From assembly GCA_024919215.1 (NCBI GenBank), contig CP103437.1:620001-684000 (forward strand): a DNA stretch of 64,000 bases. Direction: 5' to 3'. Every line of letters begins with the position of its first letter. Position 1 is the first letter of the stretch. Origin of the DNA: Methylophilaceae bacterium LSUCC0665. Its GTDB lineage: Bacteria; Pseudomonadota; Gammaproteobacteria; Burkholderiales; Methylophilaceae. Both the position numbers and the translations under genes were made by a program. Positions 18,436 to 28,186 of this stretch are shown here, piece by piece. A model generated the notes under the pieces. The model did no database searches. It saw nothing but the letters and a program-made list of their open reading frames with translations, and had not been told where the DNA came from.

Positions 18436-19013
18436 TAGATAATATTTCCATCAATTAGAATTTTGGAAATCTTTATAAGCGGTAATCCAATAATGGATGT
18501 AGGATCATCATTTTTTATATACTCAAGTAGTGTAATTCCATAGGATTCAGATTTAATACTACCGACACAAAAATAGGGCTCGTCTTTTTTAAGGTAGTTT
18601 TCTATTTCTGTATCATTGAGCTTTTTATATTTAGCAACAAATTCAGTGTAGTCCTTAACAACAGAGTTTAGGTTCGTATTTAATATACAAAATGCACTAT
18701 AGAATTTAACTTCTTTACCGCTGAGAAATTGCAGCTGTTTGAATGCATTTTCATATGTCATTGGTTTTTGTAGGATGGTGTTTTCAACTACTGCTGTTTG
18801 ATCACAGCCGATAATAAGGGAATTAGGCCCTGAAGATTCTGCGACTTTATTTGCTTTCTCTTCTGATAGTCTCAGCGCCATATCTAAAGGGGATTCTCTA
18901 TCTCTTCTATCCTCATTGATATTGGGTGAGATAGATTCAAAATCTGAAACAATTCTTTTAAGCAGATCCCTCCTGTAAACGGATGAGGAGGCCAGAATTA
19001 TTCTTATTTTCAT
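18435..19013 (-). CDS. maf: Maf/YceF-type nucleoside triphosphate pyrophosphatase
   Basis: A 192-residue Maf-family house-cleaning pyrophosphatase. The N terminus RIILASSSVYRRDLLKR and IIGCDQTAV carry the substrate-binding and catalytic positions. The late stretch FCVGSIKSESYGITLLEYI is closer to E. coli YceF, which hydrolyses 7-methyl-GTP, than to YhdE, which acts on dTTP and UTP. The functional subtype is therefore inferred as m7GTP pyrophosphatase. It starts 13 nt after the pyruvate carboxylase B gene and is directly joined to the methylase gene downstream. Confidence 0.92.
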   Translation of the reverse strand: MKIRIILASSSVYRRDLLKRIVSDFESISPNINEDRRDRESPLDMALRLSEEKANKVAESSGPNSLIIGCDQTAVVENTILQKPMTYENAFKQLQFLSGKEVKFYSAFCILNTNLNSVVKDYTEFVAKYKKLNDTEIENYLKKDEPYFCVGSIKSESYGITLLEYIKNDDPTSIIGLPLIKISKILIDGNII

Positions 19014-19026
19014 AAAAATTTATGAA

Positions 19027-20859
19027 TTAAGGTTGTATCTCAATTAAAGTGACATCGGGAGATATGCTTTGACCTTTGGAAATATGTATTCCAATCACTG
19101 TGCCTGATTTAGGAGCTTGGATTTCGTTTTCCATCTTCATTGCTTCAATAACAATTAGGGAGTCGCCAGCATTAACTTGATCGCCGATATTAACCTTAAT
19201 ATCAATAACTGTACCCGGCATAGCAGTTGTCACACATCCATCATGTGTTGGCCTTAAGCTGTTTCCTGATTTAGAGTTATTGGAGTTGGATGTAGAATTT
19301 TCACTGTTATCTACCTGAACCATGTCAAGCGTTTCAATAAGAACTTCTTCAGAAATACCATCTACAACAACATGAAATGGCCTTTCATGTTGACCTGGAT
19401 TTCCAGATCCAGTGAGTTTGATATGATAAGTTTCGCCATGCAGGGTTACATTAAACTCTGAAGGAGCATATTTGGCTGCGTTTGATTTTGACTCTTCTAT
19501 ATCAAGCAGCTCCTCTGGCTCAAGCGTACCTGCATTTCTTTCTTTAAGGAATGTGTTTGCTAGGTCTGGGAACATAGCATAAGTCAGCAAATCCTCTTCG
19601 GATTTCGCAATGTCTTCACATTTTACTTTGAGATTATTAATTTCTGGTTTCAACTTATCAGCTGGTCGGCAGGTCATTGGCTTTTCATCACCTATAGCTT
19701 TTTTCATAACCTCTTGATTAATATCACCCAGCGCTTTTCCATACTCACCTAAAAAGTAATTTTTAACTTCGTTAGTAATTGATTTATATCTCTCACCTGT
19801 AATAATATTTAATGCTGCTTGTGTTCCAACAATCTGTGATGTTGGAGTAACAAGGGGAGGGTAACCTAAATCTTTTCTAACATTTGGAATTTCAGCGAGC
19901 ACCTCATTCATTTTATCTAAAGCGCCTTGGTCTTTTAATTGACTAGATAAGTTTGATATCATTCCACCTGGAACTTGATTGATTAATACTCTTGGATCGA
20001 GGCCAGTAAATTCAGATTCAAATTGCCAATATTTTTTTCTAACATCTTTTAAATACGAAGTGATATTTTCAATCTTATCTAATTCAACTCCAGTTTCATA
20101 GCCAAGTTCATGCAGTCCTGCGATGACAGATTCTGTAGTTGGATGACTTGCTCCTTCAGAGAAACTTGAGTTGCAAGTATCAATCATAGTCGCGCCACAT
20201 TCAACAGCAGTAAATAGGTTAGCTGTTGCCAAGCCTGAAGTTGCATGACTATGAATATGGATAGGCAATGAAATTTCTTTTGCAATACTTGTAACTAATT
20301 CTTTTGTTGATTTTGGGGTGAGTAAACCAGCCATATCTTTAATGGCTAAGCTATCGGCACCATGATTTTCAATTTCTTTAGCGAGTCCAGTAAAGTAATC
20401 CACGTTATGAAGAGGAGAGGTGGTATAACTAATTGCCACTTCCGCATGTTTTTTATATTTTTTTACTGAATCTAACGATGTTTGAATATTTCTTAAATCA
20501 TTCATTGCATCAAAAATTCTAAAAACATCAACTCCATTGTCAGCCGATTTTTTTACAAAAAGATCCACTACATCATCTGAATAGTGTCTGTAGCCAAGCA
20601 GATTTTGTCCGCGAAGTAACATTTGAATCCTGCTATTAGGTAAAGCATTTCTTAATTTTCTAAGTCTATCCCATGGATCTTCTCTTAAATATCGTACACA
20701 AGCATCAAAAGTAGCGCCGCCCCACGCTTCAATTGACCAAAATCCAAGATTATCGAGCTCACTACAAATAGGAAGCATGTCCTCTGTTCTTAATCTGGTG
20801 GCAATATGGCACTGATGTCCATCTCGTAAAACTAATTCTGTGATATCAATTTTTTTCAT
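19027..20859 (-). CDS. pycB: Pyruvate carboxylase subunit B (carboxyltransferase plus biotin carrier)
   Basis: A 610-residue protein with a TIM-barrel carboxyltransferase domain (ITELVLRDGHQCHIATR at the N terminus, then VFRIFDAMNDLRN), a conserved PYC/OADA segment, and a C-terminal biotinyl domain with the biotin lysine in IEAMKMENEIQAPKSG. The same architecture is found in the oxaloacetate decarboxylase alpha subunit. I favour pyruvate carboxylase because a biotin carboxylase gene lies 3 nt upstream and no OadB or OadG membrane subunit is present. The expected role is ATP-dependent carboxylation of pyruvate to oxaloacetate for anaplerosis. Confidence 0.87.
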   Translation of the reverse strand: MKKIDITELVLRDGHQCHIATRLRTEDMLPICSELDNLGFWSIEAWGGATFDACVRYLREDPWDRLRKLRNALPNSRIQMLLRGQNLLGYRHYSDDVVDLFVKKSADNGVDVFRIFDAMNDLRNIQTSLDSVKKYKKHAEVAISYTTSPLHNVDYFTGLAKEIENHGADSLAIKDMAGLLTPKSTKELVTSIAKEISLPIHIHSHATSGLATANLFTAVECGATMIDTCNSSFSEGASHPTTESVIAGLHELGYETGVELDKIENITSYLKDVRKKYWQFESEFTGLDPRVLINQVPGGMISNLSSQLKDQGALDKMNEVLAEIPNVRKDLGYPPLVTPTSQIVGTQAALNIITGERYKSITNEVKNYFLGEYGKALGDINQEVMKKAIGDEKPMTCRPADKLKPEINNLKVKCEDIAKSEEDLLTYAMFPDLANTFLKERNAGTLEPEELLDIEESKSNAAKYAPSEFNVTLHGETYHIKLTGSGNPGQHERPFHVVVDGISEEVLIETLDMVQVDNSENSTSNSNNSKSGNSLRPTHDGCVTTAMPGTVIDIKVNIGDQVNAGDSLIVIEAMKMENEIQAPKSGTVIGIHISKGQSISPDVTLIEIQP

Positions 20860-20862
20860 AAT

Positions 20863-22281
20863 TTACATACCTTCATGTGCGGCAATAGCAGCCGATATAG
20901 CAGCGGCGATAACATCTGGTGGAAGTTCGTCGTTAAAATCTGTTAATTCAGGGTGAGATGTTACAAACGAAGTATCAAATTCACCCGCTTTAAAACTTTC
21001 ATTGTTTAAAATTTCTAAATAATACGGAATGGTGGTTTTAACACCATATATAATTAGATCATCAAGAGCACGTTTTCCACGTTGAACTACATCTTGCCAA
21101 GTGAGTGCCCAAACGGTCAGTTTAGCGCACATTGAATCATAATATGGTGGAATAACATACCCTGTATAAATTGATGCATCTGTTCTTACTCCGGGTCCTC
21201 CAGCAGCATAGTATCTCGTAATTTTACCAAAGGAGGGAAGGAATTCTTGTTTTGGATCCTCAGCATTAATCCTGAATTCAATAGCAAAACCTCTAAAATT
21301 GACATCATCTTGTTTGAACCTTAGTTGATGGCCAAAAGCAATTCTAATTTGCTCTTGAACAATATCAATTCCAGTTATAGATTCTGTAATAGTATGCTCA
21401 ACTTGTAATCTGGTATTCATTTCCATGAAATAGAAATTATCATCTTGGTCGAGAAGGAATTCTACGGTGCCGGCATTTTCATAATTCACAGCCTTAGCAG
21501 CTTTTACAGCTAGACTACCAATATAGTCTCTTTGTTCTTTTGATAACTGCGGGGAAGGTGCAATTTCAATAAGCTTTTGGTTTCTTCTTTGAATAGAACA
21601 ATCTCTCTCAAATAAATGAATTGCATTTCCATGAGAATCAGCCAATATTTGAACTTCAATATGCTTTGGGGAAACAACACACTTTTCCATAAATAACTCA
21701 GGATTCCCAAATGCTTTAGTAGCTTCTGAAATAACACGATCATAATTTGAAACTAATTCTTTATCGTTATCACATCTACGAATACCTCTACCACCACCAC
21801 CATTTGTGGCCTTAAGCATCACAGGATAACCAATTTGATTTGCTAAAGATTGCGCCTCTTCAACACTGTTAATATTTCCATCACTTCCAGGCGTCACAGG
21901 AACTCCAGCTTCAATCATGGCTTTTCTGGCTTGTATCTTATCTCCCATCTTATGAATAATGCTACTTTCAGGACCGATAAATTTTATACCGCGCTTTGCA
22001 CAAATGGCAGCTAATTCTGGATTTTCTGATAAAAACCCATAGCCTGGATGTATTGCATCACATCTTGCTGTTACTGCAATATTAACTATCCTATGGGCGT
22101 TTAAATAGCCTTTAAGAGGGTCATCACCAACAAAATATGACTCGTCAGCTTTTTTAACATGTAAAGCGTGTCTATCTGCATCAGAGAATATTGCCACACT
22201 CGTAATGCCCATTTCTTTACAAGCACGAATAATGCGCACAGCAATTTCCCCACGGTTTGCAATTAAAATTTTATTAAACAA
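20863..22281 (-). CDS. pycA: Pyruvate carboxylase subunit A (biotin carboxylase)
   Basis: A 472-residue ATP-grasp biotin carboxylase. FNKILIANRGEIAVRIIRA is the N-terminal signature. The glycine-rich loop GGGGRGIRR, EKCVVSPKHIEVQ and FYFMEMNTRLQVEHT with the metal-binding glutamates follow. It is slightly longer at the C terminus than AccC. The partner gene downstream makes it a two-subunit pyruvate carboxylase, as in Pseudomonas. It could in principle be the AccC of acetyl-CoA carboxylase, but accB is not adjacent. It leads the pycA-pycB-maf-methylase unit and diverges from yceD. Confidence 0.88.
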   Translation of the reverse strand: MFNKILIANRGEIAVRIIRACKEMGITSVAIFSDADRHALHVKKADESYFVGDDPLKGYLNAHRIVNIAVTARCDAIHPGYGFLSENPELAAICAKRGIKFIGPESSIIHKMGDKIQARKAMIEAGVPVTPGSDGNINSVEEAQSLANQIGYPVMLKATNGGGGRGIRRCDNDKELVSNYDRVISEATKAFGNPELFMEKCVVSPKHIEVQILADSHGNAIHLFERDCSIQRRNQKLIEIAPSPQLSKEQRDYIGSLAVKAAKAVNYENAGTVEFLLDQDDNFYFMEMNTRLQVEHTITESITGIDIVQEQIRIAFGHQLRFKQDDVNFRGFAIEFRINAEDPKQEFLPSFGKITRYYAAGGPGVRTDASIYTGYVIPPYYDSMCAKLTVWALTWQDVVQRGKRALDDLIIYGVKTTIPYYLEILNNESFKAGEFDTSFVTSHPELTDFNDELPPDVIAAAISAAIAAHEGM

Positions 22282-22363
22282 ATCGTTTATCCGTAAAATT
22301 GATTGAATTTTGAAATATTGATTATATCATGAGAGAAATATATCAATAATAATTTAACATTTA
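22282..22363. promoter_or_regulatory. Divergent promoter region between pycA and yceD
   Basis: An 82-bp AT-rich gap between two divergent operons must hold promoters for both. TTGATTATAT and similar elements are present near 22318, but no pair of -35 and -10 boxes stands out enough to assign. Confidence 0.3.
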
Positions 22364-22783
22364 ATGAAGAATAATTACAATTTACAAAACTTTGATTTAT
22401 ATAGATTTATTGCAAAAAAAGAGAAGATATGTGATAAAATTCCGGTCTTTAAATTTAACCGAATATCAGATTTTAAATTTTCTGATAATGATAGCTTGTT
22501 TTATGATGTTTCGGTTTCAGAAGATCTTGGACAGTACTTCTTTAATCTAAATATAAATATCGATTTAAGGCTGTTATGTTGCCGCTGTTTGGAAGATGTT
22601 GAATTCACACTTAAAACATCTAATCAATATGAGTTAGTTCAGGCAATCGGTAAATCGGAAAAGCATGTTATTGATGATATTAAAATTGAAATTATTGATA
22701 ATTTTGATTTATTATCTTTTATTGAGGATGAGATTCTATTAGAATTGCCAACTTCACCAAAGCATGCATTTAAGTGTAATTAA
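22364..22783 (+). CDS. yceD: YceD/DUF177 family protein, C-terminally short
   Basis: DUF177 protein encoded upstream of rpmF, a conserved pairing in bacteria and plants linked to 23S rRNA accumulation. The cysteine pair CCRCLEDVEF near residue 70 matches the family's CxRC, and the helix FIEDEILLELPTSPKH matches the conserved EDEIILALP segment. It ends at FKCN after 139 residues, whereas family members usually run about 165-175 and finish with an NPFAVLASLK-like tail. Only 13 nt separate the stop from rpmF, so this tail is truly missing. Confidence 0.9.
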   Translation: MKNNYNLQNFDLYRFIAKKEKICDKIPVFKFNRISDFKFSDNDSLFYDVSVSEDLGQYFFNLNINIDLRLLCCRCLEDVEFTLKTSNQYELVQAIGKSEKHVIDDIKIEIIDNFDLLSFIEDEILLELPTSPKHAFKCN

Positions 22784-22796
22784 TTAAGGAATAAAT

Positions 22797-22976
22797 ATGG
22801 CTGTTCAAAAGAGTAAAAAATCACCTTCAAGAAGAAATATGAAAAGGTCACATGATGGTCTTGATAATCCAGCTTTGGCAGTTGAGCCAACTACAGGAGA
22901 AATACATTTAAGACACCATGTATCACCAACAGGATTTTACAAAGGTAAAAAAGTTATTCAAGACAAACCTGAGTAA
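22797..22976 (+). CDS. rpmF: 50S ribosomal protein L32
   Basis: A 59-residue basic protein: [20 protein letters not shown] at the N terminus, then an [16 protein letters not shown] stretch. This is the standard cysteine-free proteobacterial L32. The ATG at 22797 is preceded by TTAAGGA. It lies between yceD and plsX, exactly as expected. Confidence 0.97.
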   Translation: MAVQKSKKSPSRRNMKRSHDGLDNPALAVEPTTGEIHLRHHVSPTGFYKGKKVIQDKPE

Positions 22977-22984
22977 TTGCATAA

Positions 22985-23995
22985 ATGACAGTATCAATTT
23001 CTGTTGATGCAATGGGCGGTGATTTTGGACCCAAAATCACTGTTCCAGCTTCTTTAAAGTTTCTTAAATCACACCCTGATGCCCATATCACTCTGGTTGG
23101 TAATGAGTCAATAATAAAAAACTTTTTAAAAAAACCGATTGAATCTTTTGAGAGATTATCAATAATTCATACAACACAATTCGTGACAATGGATGAGTCT
23201 CCTCAATCAGCCCTTAAAAATAAGAAAAACTCATCAATGCGACTAGCCATTAATTTGGTAAAAGAAGGATCAGCTGATGCTATTGTAAGCGCAGGCAATA
23301 CCGGAGCCCTAATGGCTACGGGCAGATTTGTTTTAAGGATGTTGCCAGGCATTGATCGACCAGCTATTGCATCATTCCTTCCGAATCAAAAAGGTACATC
23401 TTGTATGTTGGATTTAGGAGCCAATGCTGATTGCACAAGCCATCATTTAACTCAATTCGCTATTATGGGATCCATTCTATCTTCTGTCATATCGAAAAAG
23501 AAAAGACCATCAATCGGTCTTTTAAATATTGGTTCAGAATCACTCAAAGGTAATGAAGTCACTAAAGAGACTTATGAGTTATTAAAAAAGAGTCACTTAA
23601 ATTTTTATGGCAATGTTGAAGGAAATGATATTTTTAAAGGCACGACCGACGTTGTGGTTTGTGATGGTTTTGTTGGCAATATATCTCTAAAAACCACCGA
23701 GGGATTGGCAAAAATGTTTGCTGATTTTCTAGGGCAAGAATTCAAGAAAAATATTGGGACAAAATTTCTGGCATTATTTGCTCTTCCTGTTTTAAAAGCC
23801 TTTAAAAGAAGGCTTGATCCAAGGCGTTACAATGGCGCTGCATTTTTAGGAATAAATGGTATAGTTGTTAAGAGCCATGGAAGTGCTGATGCGTTCTCTT
23901 TTGAACATGCATTAATGACTGCCTATGAGGAGGCTAACAGTAAGATGATTGCTAAAATTTCCAAACAATTAAAGATAGATCAAAAACTAATCTAA
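22985..23995 (+). CDS. plsX: Phosphate acyltransferase PlsX
   Basis: Makes acyl-phosphate from acyl-ACP for glycerolipid synthesis. It has 336 residues. ISVDAMGGDFGPKITVP at the N terminus, SAGNTGALMA near residue 102 and VCDGFVGNISLKTTEG are family hallmarks. It follows rpmF by 8 nt and is followed by fabH after 2 nt, so it leads the fatty acid synthesis part of the operon. Confidence 0.97.
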   Translation: MTVSISVDAMGGDFGPKITVPASLKFLKSHPDAHITLVGNESIIKNFLKKPIESFERLSIIHTTQFVTMDESPQSALKNKKNSSMRLAINLVKEGSADAIVSAGNTGALMATGRFVLRMLPGIDRPAIASFLPNQKGTSCMLDLGANADCTSHHLTQFAIMGSILSSVISKKKRPSIGLLNIGSESLKGNEVTKETYELLKKSHLNFYGNVEGNDIFKGTTDVVVCDGFVGNISLKTTEGLAKMFADFLGQEFKKNIGTKFLALFALPVLKAFKRRLDPRRYNGAAFLGINGIVVKSHGSADAFSFEHALMTAYEEANSKMIAKISKQLKIDQKLI

Positions 23996-23997
23996 TC

Positions 23998-24948
23998 ATG
24001 AGTTATTCAAAAATTGTTGCTACAGGATCCTTTTTGCCTAAAAAAATATTATCCAATACAGATCTTGAAAAAATTTTTGATACCTCTGATGAGTGGATTC
24101 GAACAAGAACAGGTATAGAACAAAGGCATATTGTGGACGATGATCAGTCCACTTCAGACCTTGCATATTTTGCTGCTTTTGATGCTATTGAAAAATCTTC
24201 TATCGATAAAAATGAAATCGACTTAATCATTGTTGCGACCACTACACCTGATAAAATTTTTCCGAGTGTTGCCTGTGCGGTCCAGCGAAAATTAGGTTTA
24301 AAAAATATTCCTGCCTTTGATGTTCAAGCTGTATGCAGTGGTTTTATATATGCTTTAACAACTGCCGATAGCTTTATTAAATCTAGCATGTATGAAAAAG
24401 TTCTTGTCATAGGGGCAGATTGCATGTCAACCATCACTGACTATACTGATCGTTCAAACGCAATTTTATGGGGTGATGGAGCAGGCGCAGTTATTCTAGA
24501 AGCATCAAAAGAGCCAGGTATTATTAAAAGCATTATTAATAGCAATGGAGAGTATGAGAACCTCTTGCATGTGCCTCGCAACCCTAAAGATAATAAACCC
24601 AATACAATAGAAATGCAGGGTAATGCTGTCTTTAAAATTGCAGTAAATACACTAGATCAGATTGTTGATGAAACTCTTCAAGGAACTAATTACTCAAAAA
24701 AAGATATTAATTGGCTTGTTCCTCATCAAGCTAATATCAGAATTCTTCAAGCAACAGCAAAAAAGCTAGATATGACAATGGATAAGGTGATTGTTACCAT
24801 TAATAAACACGGCAATACATCAGCCGCATCTATTCCATTAGCACTCAATGAAGGTATTACTTCTGGAAGAATTAAGAAAGATCATATAATTTTAATGGAA
24901 GCTTTTGGTGGAGGATTTACCTGGGGCTCATCACTTATAAAGGTTTAG
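23998..24948 (+). CDS. fabH: 3-oxoacyl-ACP synthase III (FabH)
   Basis: Condenses acetyl-CoA with malonyl-ACP to start fatty acid synthesis. It has 316 residues. The catalytic triad is complete: cysteine in VQAVCSGFIYAL, histidine in WLVPHQANIRI and asparagine in NKHGNTSAAS. SDEWIRTRTGIEQRH is the conserved N-terminal segment. It sits between plsX and fabD, 1-2 nt from each. Confidence 0.98.
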   Translation: MSYSKIVATGSFLPKKILSNTDLEKIFDTSDEWIRTRTGIEQRHIVDDDQSTSDLAYFAAFDAIEKSSIDKNEIDLIIVATTTPDKIFPSVACAVQRKLGLKNIPAFDVQAVCSGFIYALTTADSFIKSSMYEKVLVIGADCMSTITDYTDRSNAILWGDGAGAVILEASKEPGIIKSIINSNGEYENLLHVPRNPKDNKPNTIEMQGNAVFKIAVNTLDQIVDETLQGTNYSKKDINWLVPHQANIRILQATAKKLDMTMDKVIVTINKHGNTSAASIPLALNEGITSGRIKKDHIILMEAFGGGFTWGSSLIKV

Positions 24949-24949
24949 T

Positions 24950-25867
24950 ATGAAAAGTGTCTTGTTATTTCCTGGACAAGGATCTCAATCAGTTGGAATG
25001 ATGAGTGGGTTTGATAGCTCAATAGTTAAAGATACGTTTGCTTCGGGTTCAAATGTTTTTGGTGAAGATTTATTAGATTTAATAACATCGGATAATGACA
25101 AGATTAATCAAACCATATATACCCAGCCAATTATGTTCTTGTCCGGCTATACCACTTATTTATTGCTGAAAGAAAAAAAACCGAATTTACAGATTGATTA
25201 TGTAGCTGGTCACAGCCTCGGAGAGGTCACTGCTGCATGTGTAGCTGGCGTATTTTCAGTTGATACAGCAGTCCAAATTGTTCAGAAAAGGGCGCAGCTG
25301 ATGCAAAATGCCGTTCCTGCAGGAGATGGGGCTATGGCTGCGATTTTGGGTTTAGAGGATTCAGTTGTTGAAGAAATTTGCGATGCATTGCAATCAACTG
25401 GGGTGATTGAGCCAGTCAATTACAACTCACCAGGACAAATTGTAGTGGCAGGTGAAAAGAAATTGATTGAACAGTCTCTGGATAAATTTAAAGATAAGGG
25501 TGCAAAAAGAGCACTTTTGCTTCCCGTGAGTGTTCCATCTCACTGCAGCTTAATGAAGTCGGCTGCTGAGGATTTTGGCAAATACTTAAATGATTTTGAA
25601 TTTAATAATGCAGATATTCCGATCATTCAAAATGTGTGTGCATCAGAAGTGATTGATAAAAGCCTGATAAAAGAAAACCTAGTGGCTCAATTATTTAATC
25701 CTGTGAAGTGGACTGCATCAATTCAATATTTAGAAAAACAAGGGGTGAGTAACTTTATTGAGTCGGGCCCTGGAAAAGTGCTATGGGGTCTAAACAGAAG
25801 AATTACTCAGTTGGAAGATAGTAAACATATTACAATTAATTCAGATGAAGCATTTAATGAATTATAA
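24950..25867 (+). CDS. fabD: Malonyl-CoA:ACP transacylase
   Basis: Transfers malonyl from CoA to ACP. It has 305 residues. LLFPGQGSQSVGM at the N terminus and the nucleophile elbow AGHSLGEVTAA, with the catalytic serine near residue 92, are clear. The histidine partner lies in VSVPSHCSLMK. It starts 1 nt after fabH, and fabG follows after 16 nt. Confidence 0.97.
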   Translation: MKSVLLFPGQGSQSVGMMSGFDSSIVKDTFASGSNVFGEDLLDLITSDNDKINQTIYTQPIMFLSGYTTYLLLKEKKPNLQIDYVAGHSLGEVTAACVAGVFSVDTAVQIVQKRAQLMQNAVPAGDGAMAAILGLEDSVVEEICDALQSTGVIEPVNYNSPGQIVVAGEKKLIEQSLDKFKDKGAKRALLLPVSVPSHCSLMKSAAEDFGKYLNDFEFNNADIPIIQNVCASEVIDKSLIKENLVAQLFNPVKWTASIQYLEKQGVSNFIESGPGKVLWGLNRRITQLEDSKHITINSDEAFNEL

Positions 25868-25883
25868 ATTTTAGAGATTAATT

Positions 25884-26618
25884 ATGAAAAAAATAGCATT
25901 AGTTACAGGAGCAAGTAGAGGAATAGGTGCCTCAATTGCAGTTGAATTATCTAAACAGGGATTTTTTACCATAGGAACAGCCACATCATCTCAGGGTGCG
26001 GAAATAATAGAAAAAAACTTTCAGAATCATAATTTAGAAGGTAAAGGTTATGTTTTAAATGTTAATGACAATACTTCAATTGCTGATTTAATTTCGACAA
26101 TATCCAACAATCATGGCGACATTGATGTTTTAGTTAATAATGCAGGCATTACAAAAGATACTTTACTTATGAGAATGTCAGATGATGATTGGGATAGCGT
26201 CATACAGACTAATCTAAAATCTGTCTACAAATTATCTCAGGCTGTATTAAAGCCTATGATGAAAAAGAGGTCTGGAAGGATCATAAATATATCCTCAGTG
26301 GTTGGACATATGGGCAATGCTGGCCAAGTCAATTATGCAGCGACAAAGGCTGGAATTGCTGGCTTTACAAAATCATTAGCACAAGAGTTAGGTAGCAGAA
26401 ATATTACCGTTAATTGTGTTGCTCCAGGATTTATTGATACGGATATGACCAAGGGGTTGAATGATGAGCATAAAGAGAAATTAATTAGCCTCATTCCTTT
26501 GTCAAGACTGGGAAATCCTGAAGATGTCGCAAAGGCGGTTTGCTTTTTGGCATCTGATGATTCATCCTATATAACAGGCGAAACAATTCATGTCAATGGT
26601 GGCATGTTGATGGTGTAA
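25884..26618 (+). CDS. fabG: 3-oxoacyl-ACP reductase FabG
   Basis: NADPH-dependent reductase of the fatty acid cycle, a classical short-chain dehydrogenase of 244 residues. It shows ALVTGASRGIGASIA for cofactor binding, LVNNAGITKDTLLMRM, a catalytic serine in INISSVVG, and YAATKAGIAGFTKS with Tyr and Lys. ITVNCVAPGFIDTDMT and the C-terminal YITGETIHVNGGM are typical of FabG rather than other SDRs. A 76-nt gap with its own possible promoter separates it from acpP. Confidence 0.97.
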   Translation: MKKIALVTGASRGIGASIAVELSKQGFFTIGTATSSQGAEIIEKNFQNHNLEGKGYVLNVNDNTSIADLISTISNNHGDIDVLVNNAGITKDTLLMRMSDDDWDSVIQTNLKSVYKLSQAVLKPMMKKRSGRIINISSVVGHMGNAGQVNYAATKAGIAGFTKSLAQELGSRNITVNCVAPGFIDTDMTKGLNDEHKEKLISLIPLSRLGNPEDVAKAVCFLASDDSSYITGETIHVNGGMLMV

Positions 26619-26694
26619 AAAAAATGAACATTTTTGCATCAAAATTGATTCTTTTTGCTAAAATAGCGTTTTTTAATATTTAAGGGGTAATTAG

Positions 26695-26928
26695 ATGTCT
26701 GACATCGAACAAAGAGTTAAAAAAATTGTATCTGAGCAATTAGGTACAGACGCAGCTAATGTAAAAAACGAATCATCATTTATTGATGATTTAGGTGCGG
26801 ACTCCCTCGACACAGTTGAATTGGTTATGGCTCTAGAAGAAGAGTTTGGTACAGAAATACCGGACGAACAAGCTGAGAAAATTACAACTGTTCAACAAGC
26901 CATTGATTACATCAATAACAATCAATAA
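26695..26928 (+). CDS. acpP: Acyl carrier protein
   Basis: A 77-residue acidic carrier protein. The phosphopantetheine attachment serine is in [18 protein letters not shown]. The usual start [17 protein letters not shown] is present. AAGGGG lies upstream of the ATG at 26695. ACP is among the most abundant proteins, and the 76-nt gap before it (with TAAAAT near 26660) may hold an extra promoter. fabF follows after 8 nt. Confidence 0.98.
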   Translation: MSDIEQRVKKIVSEQLGTDAANVKNESSFIDDLGADSLDTVELVMALEEEFGTEIPDEQAEKITTVQQAIDYINNNQ

Positions 26929-26936
26929 TTCCTAAA

Positions 26937-28169
26937 ATGTCTCGCAGAAGAGTCGTTGTGACTGGACTGGGTTTAGTCACTCCTATTGGTATAGGGGTGA
27001 AAGACTCGTGGAATAATGCTTTAAAAGGCGTTTCTGGCATAACTAAAATTTCAAAGTTTGATGCTAGCTCTTTTGCATCACAAGTTGCTGGTGAAGTGAA
27101 GGATTTCGATCCTAGCAAATACTTACCTCCAAAAGAAGTTAGAAGAATTGATACCTTTATCCAGTATGGTTTAGTGGCGGGTATAGAAGCATTTAATGAT
27201 TCCGGACTGGAAGTAAATGAACAAAATGCTGAAAGAATTGGTGTTGCAATAGGTTCAGGTATTGGTGGTTTGGGTATGATTGAAAGCACCAGTGATACTT
27301 TTGATGAATCTGGACCACGTAGAGTATCTCCATTCTTTATACCGGGAACCATTATTAATATGATTTCTGGCAATTTATCGATTATGTACGGGCTTAAAGG
27401 TCCAAATATTTCAATAGTTACCGCTTGTACTACTGGAACCCATTGCATCGGTGATGCTGCAAGAATGATTGAATATGGTGATGCAGATGTCATGGTTGCT
27501 GGTGGCTCAGAAGCAGCAATTACAGAGTTATCGGTAGCAGGCTTTGCCTCCGCTAAAGCGCTATCAAGTCGAAATGATGATCCAGCATCCGCGTCAAGAC
27601 CATGGGACAAAGGTCGTGATGGATTTGTGATTGGAGAAGGAGCCGGAGTAATGGTGTTGGAAGAATATGAATCTGCAATAAAACGTGGTGCAAAAATCTA
27701 TGCTGAACTCTCTGGTTATGGGATGAGTGCAGATGCTTACCATATCACAGCTCCATCCACTGACGGGCCAAGAAGGTCAATGGCCAATGCTTTAAAGAAT
27801 GCTAATTTAAATCCTCAAGATATTGGTTTTATAAATGCTCATGGTACTTCTACTCCATTAGGCGACATCAATGAAACCAATGCACTAAAAGAGCTCTTTG
27901 GGGACCATGCATATCAATTAGCAGTTAACTCAACCAAATCAATGACGGGTCATCTCTTAGGGGGCGCAGGCGGCATTGAATCTATTTTCACAGTTTTAAC
28001 TTTGCATCACCAAAAGTCTCCACCAACCATCAATCTCATCGATCCTGATCCTGAATGTGATCTAGATTACGTTCCTAATGAAGCAAGAGACATTCAAGTT
28101 AAGGCTGCATTAAAAAATAACTTTGGTTTCGGTGGAACTAATGGTAGTTTGGTATTTAACACTATTTAA
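26937..28169 (+). CDS. fabF: 3-oxoacyl-ACP synthase II (FabF)
   Basis: Elongating condensing enzyme, 410 residues. [17 protein letters not shown] at the N terminus; the catalytic cysteine in [15 protein letters not shown]; histidines in [11 protein letters not shown] and [13 protein letters not shown]; and the C-terminal [14 protein letters not shown]. It follows acpP as in most proteobacteria. In E. coli FabF controls the temperature-dependent elongation of unsaturated chains. Confidence 0.98.
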   Translation: MSRRRVVVTGLGLVTPIGIGVKDSWNNALKGVSGITKISKFDASSFASQVAGEVKDFDPSKYLPPKEVRRIDTFIQYGLVAGIEAFNDSGLEVNEQNAERIGVAIGSGIGGLGMIESTSDTFDESGPRRVSPFFIPGTIINMISGNLSIMYGLKGPNISIVTACTTGTHCIGDAARMIEYGDADVMVAGGSEAAITELSVAGFASAKALSSRNDDPASASRPWDKGRDGFVIGEGAGVMVLEEYESAIKRGAKIYAELSGYGMSADAYHITAPSTDGPRRSMANALKNANLNPQDIGFINAHGTSTPLGDINETNALKELFGDHAYQLAVNSTKSMTGHLLGGAGGIESIFTVLTLHHQKSPPTINLIDPDPECDLDYVPNEARDIQVKAALKNNFGFGGTNGSLVFNTI

Positions 28170-28186
28170 TACTTATATAATAAGTT

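Noticed and set aside
19027-20859. Oxaloacetate decarboxylase alpha subunit instead of pyruvate carboxylase B
   Set aside because: No OadB or OadG gene is adjacent, while a biotin carboxylase gene is directly upstream. Pyruvate carboxylase is the simpler reading.
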